A program made the translations under genes and the position numbers. A DNA stretch of 60,000 bases, from NCBI GenBank assembly GCA_914767715.1, contig OU612074.1, positions 23,238,062-23,298,061 on the forward strand, written 5' to 3'. Positions within the stretch are counted from its first letter, which is position 1. Each line of letters begins with the position of its first letter. The notes beneath the pieces are model-generated. The model had not been told where the DNA came from. It ran no database searches and was given only the letters and a program-made list of their open reading frames with translations. Shown in pieces: positions 11,219 through 24,838 of this stretch. This DNA is from Membranipora membranacea. Its lineage: Eukaryota > Bryozoa > Gymnolaemata > Cheilostomatida > Membraniporidae.

Positions 11219-14200
11219 TTACCAAACTGTACACTTCTCTACTGGGTTCATTACAGAACCGACAGGGCAGCTGAATACTTTGGAGAACTCATCATAGTTA
11301 GCTATCGATCCTATTACTCTGCAATGAGATCAAAAACCAATATCACATTGATTCATAAAGAATGATTTATGGCTATACTGGATGGTTAAACCACTGTTGA
11401 CACAGTTGCCCACCAGAGCCACCAGTCAAAAATTTAAATAAACTCTCTATTTAAATTTTTGACTGGTGGGTCTGCTCGACAAAACCCAGCTGTGTCAGCA
11501 GTGGTTTAAAGCTGAACTTTGGCATACTATTTACTATATCATAGTTTAAGCTGGAATTTAGATTTTGAGTGTTGTTTGATAACAAAGGCAGAGCTGATGG
11601 TCTGTGCTAAGTGGTGGCGTTTGTAACAGATGGAACAGTTCTAAGTATCAAAAAATTAATTCTAGGATGTAGAGTTGAAGAAAATGAGGAAAACATTCTT
11701 TTACAAATGATCTATCATGTGATTAGAGATCGATGGTGAGAGCATAGGCATTTTTAGAGTTATAAGATAAGAAATAAGGATTTTCAGAGATATCAGATAA
11801 GATCTGGTTGACATACCTCCATTTTCCAGGTGCATGACTTCCGGCTGTCACCTGAGCCTTCAATGATGACAGTCTGTCAACTCGACAATCAACCTGCAAC
11901 ACAAATAAACAGGAGTGTGCAAAAACCAAACTCTCAAATAGGAGTATGGGTTCGAGAAAATAATATATCAAATTTAATATCAAGTATTCCTCTCCTGGTT
12001 TCCCTGTGAAAAATTGTGTGGCAAACACAAAATATTCAAAATTCCATAAATTAGAAATGGCTAAAAGGTGAGCTGAAATCATGGCATCTTTAAGTATATT
12101 TAATCTGTCCAAACATAATATAGTTTTCTTAGCTCCACCATACCTGGGCGAGATTGAGAAAGAATAGCTGTTTGGAGTTATATTGCATAAGTCCAGGTAG
12201 GCGTTGTCCTGGCCCATTCTTTTCTTCATATTTTAGGAAAGCGTCATAACTTGTCTTTACAGCCCCATTGTCGGCAATATTTTCAGTCAATGTGTTTTCG
12301 CCATTCACCTAAAATACATAAAACGTTGTAAATTTCAAATCATTTACCTTTCAGTGTCAGATCATGACGATGAGATGACGCACTGATCACGTGATATACT
12401 ATTGCATGTATGTCTCTGATTGATAAAGAGTGAATCAATTCACTTAGCAAGTGTACCATCACAAGGAATAAGGTGTGTTAAATTTCACCAATTAAGGGTT
12501 GGTAGATGTTAGGTACTGCTACTAAATTGACTCTAACGATCAGAGATGTCAGTGTGGTCAAGGCCTACTGCTTTTCTCTCTCGATCACAAGGAAAGCTCA
12601 ATCATGAGATAAATCAAAACAAGAAAACTACATTCCTACTAGTTAACATTCATTTGACACAGATCCTATCCGAAGTATCGGTTAACAAGCCAAAGTAATA
12701 CCTCTCCTAATGATGCAGCAACCACTCACATATTTATTGATTTCCTCGAGACGATATGAGTCATACTGATTTATCATACACTCTGTCTTCTCTTTGAATG
12801 AAGTGATTGTTGACTGGTCCCACCACTGTTTGATATTCCCATCTTTGTCAAACATTCGACCTATCATAGGACAGAAAGGAAAAACAACGTAAGCATCCAA
12901 CTCATCATAAAACCAAGGAGATAAATCACATGAAAGAATAATATTTGATAAGACCGTCGGGGTTTGTCGCTTCATTGTTTGTTGTTCGGACAACTCCAAA
13001 CACTACTACACGGAACCGTTCAGGAACTGATTACTATTATTCTTATCAACAAAAGACAGATTATCATAAATTATATAAACATCTATACCTGTGTCGTCGA
13101 ATCCGTGAGTGATTGCGTGCCCAATAAATGAACCGATTCCTCCGTAATTTAACGACCTGCAATTTACAGAATAAGCAATTCAAAGCCATTTACATAATTA
13201 GTATCACAATTGAGATTTCAAGGCTATAAGACAACCATTCCCGAGATACCAGAAGACTAACAACGAACTGGTATAGGATCTGACCATATTCCACATTGTG
13301 TGCTAATTGGGCTGAGGCTAGAAAATAAAGCCAAAACAGATCAAGGCATTTGATGTTAGAGCTCTTCTTCTTCAGATACCGTTATGTTTACTTACATTGG
13401 TTGCTGGTCATGCCAAAAAGGAGGTTGAAGGGCACCAGCAGGTAAGACTGAAATCAAAAATTGGAAACATGTTTTCAAGTTTGATACAATGTTTGACATG
13501 GATATGCTTTCTGTGGTAATACCTGGTCGGAATTTATCAACTACATAATTATGATATTTTGGATGTCCTGCTTATTTTGAGATTTGAATGTTCAAGTCTT
13601 TGCCCACAGTATTGATGTGCTAGGAATTGCTGAAACAAGGCTCATCCACATACAAGCATTGAAGAGTAAGTGTTCTGATTATTCTGATTCACTGACTGCT
13701 TGTTATGTACCATGGGTATAATCATCCAAACTTGTAACTACAAGATGCGTCGGGTGTGTGTGTAACTTCACCAATGTCCCTAAGCCACACATGAGTATTA
13801 AGACTTCGAATTATTAACAACCTGCCCAACTCACCCATTGTATTCAGTTCATCATGATAGTAGGCATCGATTACAGCTGGAGTGGCGATCCATCTGTCTT
13901 TTTTTACAGGCTCAGTTATCTTTTTAAATCCCTTAAGCTCAATCCACTTCAGCCATCTAAGATGGTTATGAAAGTATGTATCCTCTTCAAACTCCAGCTA
14001 TAAATAAGAGATTACGGAATACTCAGGATTTGTCCCTGTCATCGACAGGAACAAATGGTAGGCAGGCAGGCAGGCAAGTAAAAGCCACTAGCAACTGATA
14101 CAGATTTATACAATGCTGTATAAAATATTTACTATTTTTTGTCAAGATATGATAGTGGTACAGCTTACTCCTTTATATTCCAGATCCAGTGCAGTGTTGT

Positions 14201-17200
14201 TGTACAGCCAGTCAGGGTAGCCAATATTCTTCTTCATAGCAGCAAGCTAGAACAGATTTAAATTGTATTTAAACAACTATTACAGCAACGGTGAATGCCC
14301 AAGCAAAATAATTGTCTGCCAAATACAACATATATAACATTGATCATTGCACAAAACGAGGATAGTATCACTGCTGTAAACATTTCAAATTTTTGCCTCA
14401 GTTTTCTAACCTATCATAAGGGTTTTGGAGTCAATAAAAGCCGACTTCATAGTACACCATTAGCATTAGCAATCAAAGAACCAAAACTAGGTTAAACTCA
14501 AGTTAATTAACTCCCCTTCAACTGAGTGAGATTTTTTATTGTCATCCGATATTTAATTTGTAATGAAATGTTCAGCACATGTTCAGCTTACAAACTGTTG
14601 CACCACAGTGACAGACTTTCCTTAATTTTGGGGAAAATGTTTACCTTATCTTTTGCCAGTACTTTTGTTGCAGAGTCCATCCATTCTGTTTGAGAGAGAA
14701 ATCCATCAAAGGCTTGACGAACTTCGTTAGTCATGACCTCCATCTGAACAAAACACAGAAGGGCAAAGTCAAGGCAGTGACCCTGTCACAACAAGAAGCT
14801 AAATTTTTCGTTCAACATAAAAAAATGTTATATTTATTTGATATGGAGTAAACATCAGCATTGGCTAAGGGATCTATGACTATTGCAAGAAAATCTGATG
14901 TAATCGCATTTTAATGTGTCCAAGGTATTTAGCTTGAATATGTATCGAGTATAATGTTCTTCATTCGCAAGTTGCATGTAAGTGTGAAGTGTCCACAAAC
15001 TTATTTTTTTATTATTTTAGCTCTGCCAGAAGCAATCCAGCCAACGAATAATGAATAATTAAAACTAACTTACAGCTTTTTTCGATTCTTCCTTGAAGTA
15101 TTTGTTGACAAACAATCTCCCAACAGCCCATCCTACAGCTCCGTTCACATAGTTTACACAACGTAACCAGCGTGGTGGCTCTTCTGGGATTGAATAAGCT
15201 ACCTGATAACGATACGGGTGGATACTCAACATTTAGACGTATTCAACCCTCTTTGTGTGAAAGTCTCATTCTCTTTATTTTTAGTAACAATTATCCCTCC
15301 CTTTTCCAACAAAGCAGATCACAATATCTATATTAGAGGGTTTCCCAAAACACAGTAGACCTTGTTGACCTTATTGAACTGATACCAGCTAAATCGGAAC
15401 AAATTTCTAACTCCAAGAACTGAATATAGATACCATATCAAAATAGTCGAACCTTTATCTGAATGCCCCTAACACGTCATGCTAGGAGGTTTGACTCAGA
15501 AGAGGCGAAGGAATACTATTTTCTCTTTTGGTTGTAACAAAGTTGTATCCGAACCAACGTTCTTTGCATTTCTACCCACTATTGAATCATAGGCTTTGAC
15601 AATAATATTTGATCAGAACCATACTTACTCTGTAGAACTTATTCTCAATGTCTATGAGTGCTTGAGGTAGATTGGTAATCCTGTATTCTGTAATCCTCCA
15701 CACCAGGTAGTTAGCCAGCACTTTTGGTGGAGTGACTGCAACCTTCTCTGCCATCTTTTTAAGGAACTCAGGAGCGTAGACTACGACCTCTGTGTTATCA
15801 ACAAACTTGAACTCGGTATCAACAAAGAGGAGATTCATATACGTCTTCCAGTCAAACTGTTGAAATAATCGAAATTTAGAATGAATTTAGAATGAATGAA
15901 AGTCTGAAGAGATAAAAGTAATAGTTATGATTGTAGGTGTAGGTGTAAGTGTAGGCTGAATTTTTTGTGACATGACCAGATCCACAGTCTGATTCATAAA
16001 CTTACACATTTCCTGTATGATACAACATAAAGTGGTGCAACATACAGTGGTACGAGTACCACTGTATGATACAAAATACAGTGGTACGGGTACCACTGCA
16101 CATCACCGTCTCTAGGACAACCTCCTCATAACCGGCCCAAGCAGCATGACGCCACTTCTGTATGTTGATGAGCATCTCAATCAATCTCATTGAGCCCTCA
16201 ATGCATATTGTCAGTTTCAGTGTTTTGACATAATCGGTGTTTACGCTGTTGAGCAGCCAGGGAGCCTGCCAACTCTTCATTATTTTAGTGCAACAATGCT
16301 CACCCTATCACTCTCATGCTTGTACTCTAAGCGAAATCAGCGCAGGGAGGATTGTTTTCCACAAAACTACAAATGGGTAATATACAACTGCTCTAGAGCC
16401 CACAATTGAACTAGCTCTCACCTTATCTGAGATATTTGTGTACAGCTCCGAGACTTTATACTTGTGGTAAAGAGCGTGTAGATCCCTTCGTTCTGAATCC
16501 TTCATGGTGATCTGAAACAATAAAGAAAGGAATTAGGGACAGAAATATAAAAGTTGAGCGCAATTATCATTGAATGTCTATCGTGTAATCAAAGTCGTTT
16601 GTACTTGAAGAGGGCAAAACCAAGTCAGTGTTCGGTCAGTATTAATGCTAAAAATGATGAAACTGTATCAATAACAGTATGACCTGTTGATCGGTTGTAA
16701 GACATATGTAGACATGACCGTCTTTGAACTGCAAGAACCATCAACAGACATTTAGAGGTCAGTGCGCTGTTTTTAGATCAATTACAGATTACTGTTTGGT
16801 GTACATCAATATTTTGAACGCTGAGATTACATCACTAGCAATGATTTATTTGTGGTCTCCAAGTTAATCTCTTCAGGTTATTATTGTTAATATTACATTT
16901 ACCTCGGTTTTGAATCAAATCTAAAGTCCAAAGACTTCAAATGATGCGAAAAAAATTTCAATAATGAAAGATAACTCCGGATTAAGTCCACCTGACTAAA
17001 TTCTCAGTTTTCCTTGTCAATCAAAGTCAAAAATTGATACTTACATTTGCCATATAAGTCTCAAACTCCATCACATCGTTGACATCTTGGTCCACAGTCT
17101 GTAGGTCAGCGCCCAAGTACACTGCTATCTCTTTGATGAATGTCTTGTAGGCATTAAACTCTGTACTAAAGTCAGAATCCAGGTAATAGTTCCTGTGTGG

Positions 17201-20200
17201 CAATCCCAGATGGAACTGGTCCAGCTGTGAATAAAGAAGAATAATGTGGTTGTAAGATATTGCATCATGATAATATGTTGGTTAAATAGCAAATTTTCGT
17301 CTCTGTCAAAAGACTGAGAAATAGAGGTGCCATAATGTCGCGTCCGCCATATTCAAATTTGACACTATTTCAATCTGTGGGCAATAGCATTTGCTCCATT
17401 TGATTTTCCAATGAACCATGAATCTTCTCCGTTTGACGCAAAGGACAGTCCATGCTAGTAGATAATGGATTTTGTCATAAACTGCCTACAGATATAACAA
17501 ACCTGTGCTATATTAGTTTTGCTGTCTCTGTCATCAGCAGAAACCCATAAATATACCAGATACTCGTTACTTAGGAGTCTCAGTTCACTCAGTGTATATA
17601 ACAGGTCAAACTCAGTCCCGTTCCAGTTAGGATCTGTTAGGGGCCAGCCTCCTAATTGGGTGTGTAGTTCACGAAGGGGGGCAACTCCTAATGCCTCTAT
17701 TTTATCTGAAATAAAGAGAAACAGTCGTTGAGTATAAAATGGCTAGAACTAAAAAATGAGCATTCGCATGGCAATAAAAACACTCGTAAATAGGTGAACA
17801 GGCATCGCACAGAAGAGTCATTCACATTCAAAGTAACATCTATTCAGATATTGCTCATAATTCAGGTCAATACTGTTGTTATACATGGTATCTGCAAATC
17901 CGAATGTAGAAACTGCCGTACAATGTTACACATTTTGTTACAAACAAAGGGGCCTGAGGATAAGCCTACACTATCCTTAACATGTATCTAGTATGGGTCT
18001 GGGGGCTCTTTCAAATAGAAACAGCCAAAATCGCAATCTGATCGCTTGCTCAGTGAGTGAGCAATACCTGCTAGGCTCTTGCTTTCAAATCGCTCAATCA
18101 TTGATGGAACTATATACACTCTGACTGAGCAATTTGGGAAAGGATTATTATCTTATTGAAAGACCAAGTAAGTGATAACTTTGAGCGATTTGATAGCGAC
18201 AACTTGCTTTAGTAAAGCATCGCCCTTTTTAATTGAATTATTCAAAGTACTAGACCCTCCAGTTACCTTTGTCCACACAGGCTTTGTACATGTCCTTGGC
18301 CTCCCTCACGGGTTTTGGGTCTAACGGAGAATGGTCCTCCTCCATCAAATCTGCAGATAATAGAAGTTAATATGAGCCTCCACATAGAAAACCCTGGCTT
18401 GGTTCAGAGATTTGGAAGATTAAGGTCGACAGATCATCGTTGTCATATTGAGGCCAGACATCGGATATGTTGACGCAATGCCACTAACACGCAATGGTTG
18501 CTTAAACATTGAAAACCTTTCTTTCAGTTTTCTGAATCATATTTCCAGTCTCTGAGACGAAAACAAGAAACCCTGGATAAGCCGGAACTTTTACTGTTAT
18601 TGCTCGTCACTTTTCGCTAAGTATGTTTGGTGGTTAGCCAAAATGTCATTGAAAGGCATTATAATGTTTGTAAATGCAAATTTAATCAGATGTTTATGTC
18701 TTGAGATATGTGGGTTCCAGGAAACCCTTAATACCGTTTCTGGTTCATCTGCTGAGGTTATATATTTCCATTAAGTTTGAAATGCCAAATAACACAATCA
18801 ACGATGATCAAAATACCTTTGAAACTGTTAGATCCCAATGTTTCGTAACTTTAATATACAAAGTTCAACCCTCCTGATGTAAATGCATCAACTACAATTA
18901 TTAAATTGCTCACACTTCCCTCATTCCTTATACCACAAAAGTTCATAAAGCCTATCGAAGCATTGCAGATGTAGATCCAGCTAGGTACAGGTAGAACGAA
19001 AAATCGCTGATATGAATTCCTGCAGCTGATAAATTCAGAACATAATCTTGTTCATGTCCATGATAAACTGAGTGCCATGAGATTCAAGAAGCTGCTGTTT
19101 TCCTCTAGGTACAGACAAGTCAAAGCAAGAAAGCCATGACTGCTCACTTACCCCTGAGCTGCACTGCCATTTCATCATCAAGCTCAGTGAACTGTGAATA
19201 GGAGGCTCTGTATTCTGGTATGACAGTCCTGTCTACCCATCCTCCACAGGAATACTGATAGAAGTCCTCACAAGGGTCAGCACTGGTGTCAAGACCGTCC
19301 AGTATCTTGCTCGCTGGAAAACAACAGAGTATTCAAAACACCATTATGCATATGATATATGATGCATAGTACTGTGCAGCCTATCGGTGATACTTGGTAT
19401 AATTTTGAAAAAAAAAATATGAACACCTAACCCTCGCATCTCTAAAATGGTAGCCTTAGCTCCAAGTATTGTACTTTGACATCTAAGCCGGGTTTCTGTC
19501 AAAATGATCATAACATGAGGCATTTTAGCTCTCAGCTTCGTTCTTGCCCTTTCATTTAATGCAATATTAAGAAGATCAATGAGGTCTTCCATCAAAAGAT
19601 GTATTCATGTCCTCTGCTGAATTTGACACTGAACAGAATGAATTCTTCCCAATGCACAAAAGGAAGCATCTCACGTGTGGCAAAGTAGAACTTATCAAGA
19701 GAACATCAATCTCTATCATTTCACATCCATGAGTGTATTAAACTCTCATCATTGTAGTGTCATAACATCAAAATAAAATCATGATTTTGCCCTGAATATT
19801 GTAATAAAACATTTCCCCCTCTTAGGTGGCCCAAATGTGTTGGCAGGGACCGAAGCAAGGATGTATCGGTTTAGAATCGACAGAAATTAAAATGGTAGTA
19901 TCAAAGGTTCCAATCCTAAGAGAGAGAGAGAGAGTTTTTAGCAGGCGAGTAAGACGCTGTCAGAGACATCACCAGTAGATCTTGGTCTTATCTTGAACAA
20001 GGCACCAGAATATTCAGCGGTTGTAACAAGTGGTTTTTAGGTGCTGCCAAGGTTTGAATTCATTACTTACCGGTGGCTCTGAATCTAATCATACCTCTCC
20101 TATTATGTATTAAAATATATGTGTTGGTGATGAAGGACAGCTGCGTGACATAGCTGGAAATGCTACTCCCTTACATCTCAAGTCATTTTGCTATACTACT

Positions 20201-23200
20201 TTTGCAGATATATATATATATACTGTATATTTATATACTTTTATTTGCAATAAAAGTCATCTGATTAACATGTGAAGAGGACACGGCAATCCTGTTAGCC
20301 TGTAATTTATCTTGCCACTCACCTGCTTTCGCACACGCTTCTGTTAGACATACATCAGACTCGCTTCCTGCTGCATTACCTTCTATAGATAATCAAGAGA
20401 AATCTTCATGTTTTTGGATCATTGTTCCGTAATAGGTTTTGGTGATGTAATTCATAACCTTGCTGCAGCAAGTATTCCATAGAAAATTTAAGATTTAAGC
20501 CATGGTAGACATAGCACCCGACAGCTCCATCATTTCTCACTATAGTGAACAGGGTTTGAAAGTTCTTTCAATTCTGAAATTTGTCCCAAAACATCACTCT
20601 CTTAGTGTAGCTATTCTTTTTACTAAATAGTCATTAGTTACCAATTCACTCACTCACTGATGTCGGCCAGCTTAGCCAAAGCTAGGATATAATAGCAGGG
20701 ATTAATTTCTGCTTTGGCCACAAAATTGGGTGTTAAGAGATTAGCATGGGCATTAATATATCCTGTGTAAATCTCTCAAGCAAATTATTCTGTAGAGAAA
20801 TTACTCACAGCCAACTTGCAGCTAGTTAGTTGAACCAATTGTCTGATTGTTGAATACTCAAATTTTAGACTGTCAGGGCCATCAGTTACGGTTTACAGTA
20901 AGTCTGAATACAATAGGATGGACAAACTAATTTGAATTCTAAATTTGATTCATGTCAAAATAGCGTATGTGTGAATTCAGGGTGGCCTTGTGGAATCTGT
21001 CAGGAGCAATCAGATGCAAGAACGGAATTCAACTGACCTGATTTCTGTGCTGCAATGATTGCATTTTCTTGAGACTTTTTCCCAGAAGAAGCAGCCATTG
21101 CTATTATCAGAGCTATAGTAATGATGAGAAACAAGATGGCTGCTGCCAAGGCGGCGATGAAGTACTTAGTAAATATCTTCTTCTTGTCTCCATCTCCGAT
21201 ATCCAACCTAAAATAGTTACAAGTACAAAATGTCACAAAGTTATACAAGTTTGATAACCATTAGATGCAAATGCAAACTTACATTCAAGGGCCTCTGAGT
21301 ACTATGGCTACCTGTACCTGTACTCTGACAATACAATCATGTTGTGTTATCCTCCATTCAAGACAAGACATGTCACAATCCTATTAGATGATGCTATGAC
21401 TATTAAAATTGATTACAGGAGAGTTATACTTTCACTTACAAATCTGATTGTAACAACTTAGTCAATATAAATATAAATATTTATCTGACAAAGTCTGACT
21501 GCACTCAAGATATATTTGCAGTGATCCCTCTCAGTTTCCTTGTCTTACAATCTGTCAGCATTATAATATTAATGTACCATCGTGCTATCGTAACAGCTGA
21601 TTATGAATATCTTCCTATAACTGAATGGGACTCTTAATTTTGCACTGATATGGATGACACACATCTGATTCACTGGATTAAAAGCAGACTCTGGCCGGCC
21701 CAAAAACAAGCAAGGTCACCTAAACAATCATCCTAAATAGCTCATTGTATGATAGCTGTGTATGACTGGGACTAGAGATGTCTCTTCATCCAGCATCAGA
21801 CTAAAGTTGTGGCTACACACGCCGTATTTTCAACAGGATTGGGGCATCTGTGGCTCTGCCAGATGCATAGGTTAGCTAGGTTTGCTCTGCCAGATGCCTC
21901 AGATGGGCTAACCAACTTGTTGGTTCTATCCGTAGCTGTAGCCATAGTACGGCCAGCTATTCCTTTGTTATTTGTGAAAGAGGCGGGGCTTAATTAAATT
22001 ACTAAATAGTGATTGGTTTAATTCATTTAAGTTGAACAATAGGAAGGCAAAGCAGACCCAAATTATATTGTAATTTAAAGGAATAGGCCTAGCTATTAAT
22101 AGGCGTGTGTAGCACCTTGCCCAATCCGTAGCCTTACTAAAAGTTTCCCAATCCTATGGATAGTACGGCGTGTGTAGCCAGAGCTTAAAGAGTACTCAAT
22201 CAAAACCAGCTCAAAGCAGCTTTCATATATGCACTGCAGACAAGGAAACATATGTGTGCTGATCGCTATCTTAATCCCTAGACTGTGTAATCAGTTATAT
22301 AAAAATATGAGTATAGTCTACTCGCTTAAGAACAAACATAGATAACACATCGAGCATAATTGCATGTTTTGCTCAACTTTTGGGCAAGCAGGTTTGAAAG
22401 CATTTATAGGATTGTTATTGTCTTTATGTTATTATATAACCCATAAGTTCCGAAACAACATGTGATAATTGTAAAAAAATGCATGTTTTTTTGTGTATTT
22501 CTTACAATTGAAGTGCTACATGGCCTTCCCCATAATGACAATATCACATTATCATCAACCCAGTGCCAACAAAATGGTTGATGATACAAGAAGTCAATGG
22601 ATATTCTCTTCCAATAAACATTATGGTGAACATTGCGAAAGTGTTCTTTGAAGTTTCTCTGTCTATCCGCAATGAGAGTATCATAATGTTGATGTTAATC
22701 TATCAAATCTACATATTTATTGGCCATTAAGGTTATAATCCTAAATTTCTACTTATCTTCGTAGAATTTAATCAGTGATGATTGAACGATGAATAATTCT
22801 CCACAATCTGTAGTTGTGTTTGCCTCACTGCACAACAGAGTGCACTAAGACGTCCATGCCAACTGTTTTTTATGATTCAAAACTTCAGATTTGATGTCTT
22901 GCAGAAAAGGCATTCAAGAATACATGAATGAATGTTCGTGTGCTGTCCTTGTATTGTTGACCTGCTCGTATCGCTTTTGCATGAGAAAAATTGAAAGAGA
23001 AGAAAAAACATGCGAATCATACGCTAATGATTGCTAGCCTTAACTTGACTTTAGCGCTGGCAGGTGAAAGAGAAGACAATTCCACATAGTACCAAATGTC
23101 TCCCTCCTCATCAGGATATGGCTGATAACTTCAGCATCCTGTGATCTTAGGGGTTGTACAACATTACAAGAGAAATCCAAGCCAAAACGTCAGTCACTGC

Positions 23201-23970
23201 CTCAAACTCCATTTTCATTCCTTTCCAGCTTTAAAGCTTAGATCATCACAGCACTGTCAATGGCTTATTAGCGTCTCATTCAGCTCAATGCTTTAATAGG
23301 GCATCGGTTGTCTCGAAATGCAAGAATGGTATGTGGTAAAAAATTTGTGTCACTTTTTCATCACAATGTCTTAAAGCCACCTCATGACTGTTTTAGGATC
23401 GGTCAAACCAGTTCAAGGTCATCCATCATTGTTGGCTATTAGACTAACACTACCGCTGTCAAATAATATCTGAAAATAGATGTGCATCCAAAGGAAACCC
23501 TCATATGAATGTATATAAACTCGAGGGTGTAACAAATATTTTTCGTTAAACTTCTTCCATGAATACTAAGCCGCCAGCCTGAGTAAGACAAACTTCCTGT
23601 TCCCAAGGGTGATGAGACTTTTGCAAAATTTGTCCATCCGCAGGGTCTCCTTCGCTAACAGACTACTGCCTCAAACAACACTTTCCAAATTCCAATTCAT
23701 GTCTATTAAAGCAGCAATAGCATCTAGAACAATTTTCTCATAATAGGAAAAAAATGTTCTATCGAAGGATAAACGCTGGACTTCTTGTAAATAATGACAT
23801 TTAGAGACTAGACTTTGACATCTAATTCTTGATTGCATTCCATAGTAACAGATATTTATTTTTCCGAATCAACTATAAATGAAGTGTATTAGTAAATACG
23901 AGCACACCAGTATGTATTTGCTCTAATGATATACTTACTTGGCTGTCGAGGTACTGAATGTACCATCCAT
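11219..23970 (-). CDS. M13 (neprilysin/ECE-like) family protein, copy B, complete; predicted catalytically inactive
   Basis: Nineteen coding exons splice to 2271 nt (756 aa): 23939-23970, 21038-21207, 20323-20382, 19152-19313, 18267-18350, 17503-17705, 17045-17224, 16422-16511, 15629-15856, 15074-15202, 14645-14743, 14169-14246, 13835-13997, 13396-13447, 13089-13156, 12730-12860, 12144-12308, 11817-11893 and 11219-11318. A type II topology is predicted: short cytoplasmic [10 protein letters not shown] tail, Lys-rich stop, and a membrane helix at about residues 26-50. The ectodomain follows, with [34 protein letters not shown] (590-598), ENIADNG (652-658), SHAP (717-720), MNP, and a C-terminal CTVW. 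Length and motif order are those of neprilysin/ECE. Both zinc histidines (590, 594), the zinc glutamate (652) and Asp656 are present. The catalytic Glu of HExxH is Ala591, and the substrate-binding Asn of NA[FY]Y is Asp549. It is probably a pseudo-peptidase. No frameshift or stop was found. Confidence 0.93.
11386..11509. mobile_element. Hairpin MITE with TTAA ends
   Basis: This is a 124-bp near-palindrome running from TTAAACCACTG to CAGTGGTTTAA. The centre has perfectly paired AAAAATTTAAATA arms around a short loop. A TTAA tetramer sits at each end, the target site type used by piggyBac-like elements, although the family is inferred only from that. It lies in intron 18 of M13 copy B. Confidence 0.65.
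13105..13119 (-). other. Degenerate zinc-peptidase motif HAITH in M13 copy B
   Basis: The spliced frame of exon 15 (13089-13156) reads [14 protein letters not shown]. In M13 enzymes this segment is [VI]xHExTHGFDD, with the Glu acting as the general base. Here the second codon of the motif is GCA (forward strand 13114-13116), giving Ala. GAA to GCA is a single-base change. The surrounding residues fit the family well, so the frame and exon are secure. Confidence 0.9.
16043..16098. repeat. Pair of short palindromes
   Basis: Two near-identical perfect or near-perfect palindromes built on CAGTGGTAC/GTACCACTG lie at 16043-16066 and 16079-16098, in intron 8 of M13 copy B. Their role is unknown. 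They may be a degraded hairpin transposon end. Confidence 0.5.
21805..22185. mobile_element. PIF/Harbinger-like MITE
   Basis: This 381-bp noncoding element lies in intron 1 of M13 copy B. Its ends are inverted repeats sharing TGGCTACACACGCCGTA followed by AGGATTGGG. A TAA trinucleotide flanks it on both sides (21802-21804 and 22186-22188), which fits the 3-bp TWA target duplication of PIF/Harbinger transposons. The interior contains a short imperfect direct repeat with GCTCTGCCAGATGC or a close variant. No transposase is encoded. Confidence 0.7.
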
Positions 23971-24838
23971 TATATAGCTCTGTTTTTCTCTACTGTTCCC
24001 TTGATTCTTTCACTTTCCAAACTATCTGTAAAGTTGGAGGCGCTCTTCAAATTGCTGAGCCAGACACACAGAGGCAGTGTTGACGGTTTGAAAGGTGCTT
24101 GCAGGTTTGAGCGCCTGACATCCAATGAAGAGTCTGCAGATCACGAGTCTGGTGTTAGTGCAGTGTATGGGTGATTAGTGGCTCGTCAGATCCTCCATTT
24201 AATATATATTACGCAGGTTGCTTAGGTAACCACCACTTGACAAATCAGGGCAATATCCGCAATGTGCAATGAGCCAAAACCATGAAGGAAAAATATGAAG
24301 TTTCACGCTGTCTATTACAGAGCATCAACTTGTAATCCAGGGTGTTCTATTTCAACAACAACAACAATTTAGACCATCAATCCTAGTTTTAAATAATTTC
24401 TAAAACATCTTTTCCCAGAGTGTATATATGGCAACTGTACGATGTTTTTATTAATAACTTTACAGGTTTAATGCATGGTTTGGATGACCAGTACAGGCAG
24501 ACCACCAGACAGTCTTCTGTCTTGAAGTTCACTCTTTTGGCCCAGATGATGTTCCTGTTTTCGAGCATTGTATCATTCTCTCAGCCCATCATCATATGAG
24601 TTCTTAAAACGTGAACAGATTGTAGACTGATAATTGTTGACTCTCAGTGTCAGCCCTGTTATTATCTCTGGTCAGACAAAAACAGGAGGAAGCAAACAAG
24701 GAAGCTCTCCTTGTTTTTGTTGTTTAAGGTATTTAATAATAATCCCCTTTATTCTGAAATTACAGGGTTGGGAGGATGATCATAATGTGACTGTTGCCAT
24801 GGTGATTAATCTTACAAATAAATACAGATATAAGCTGT

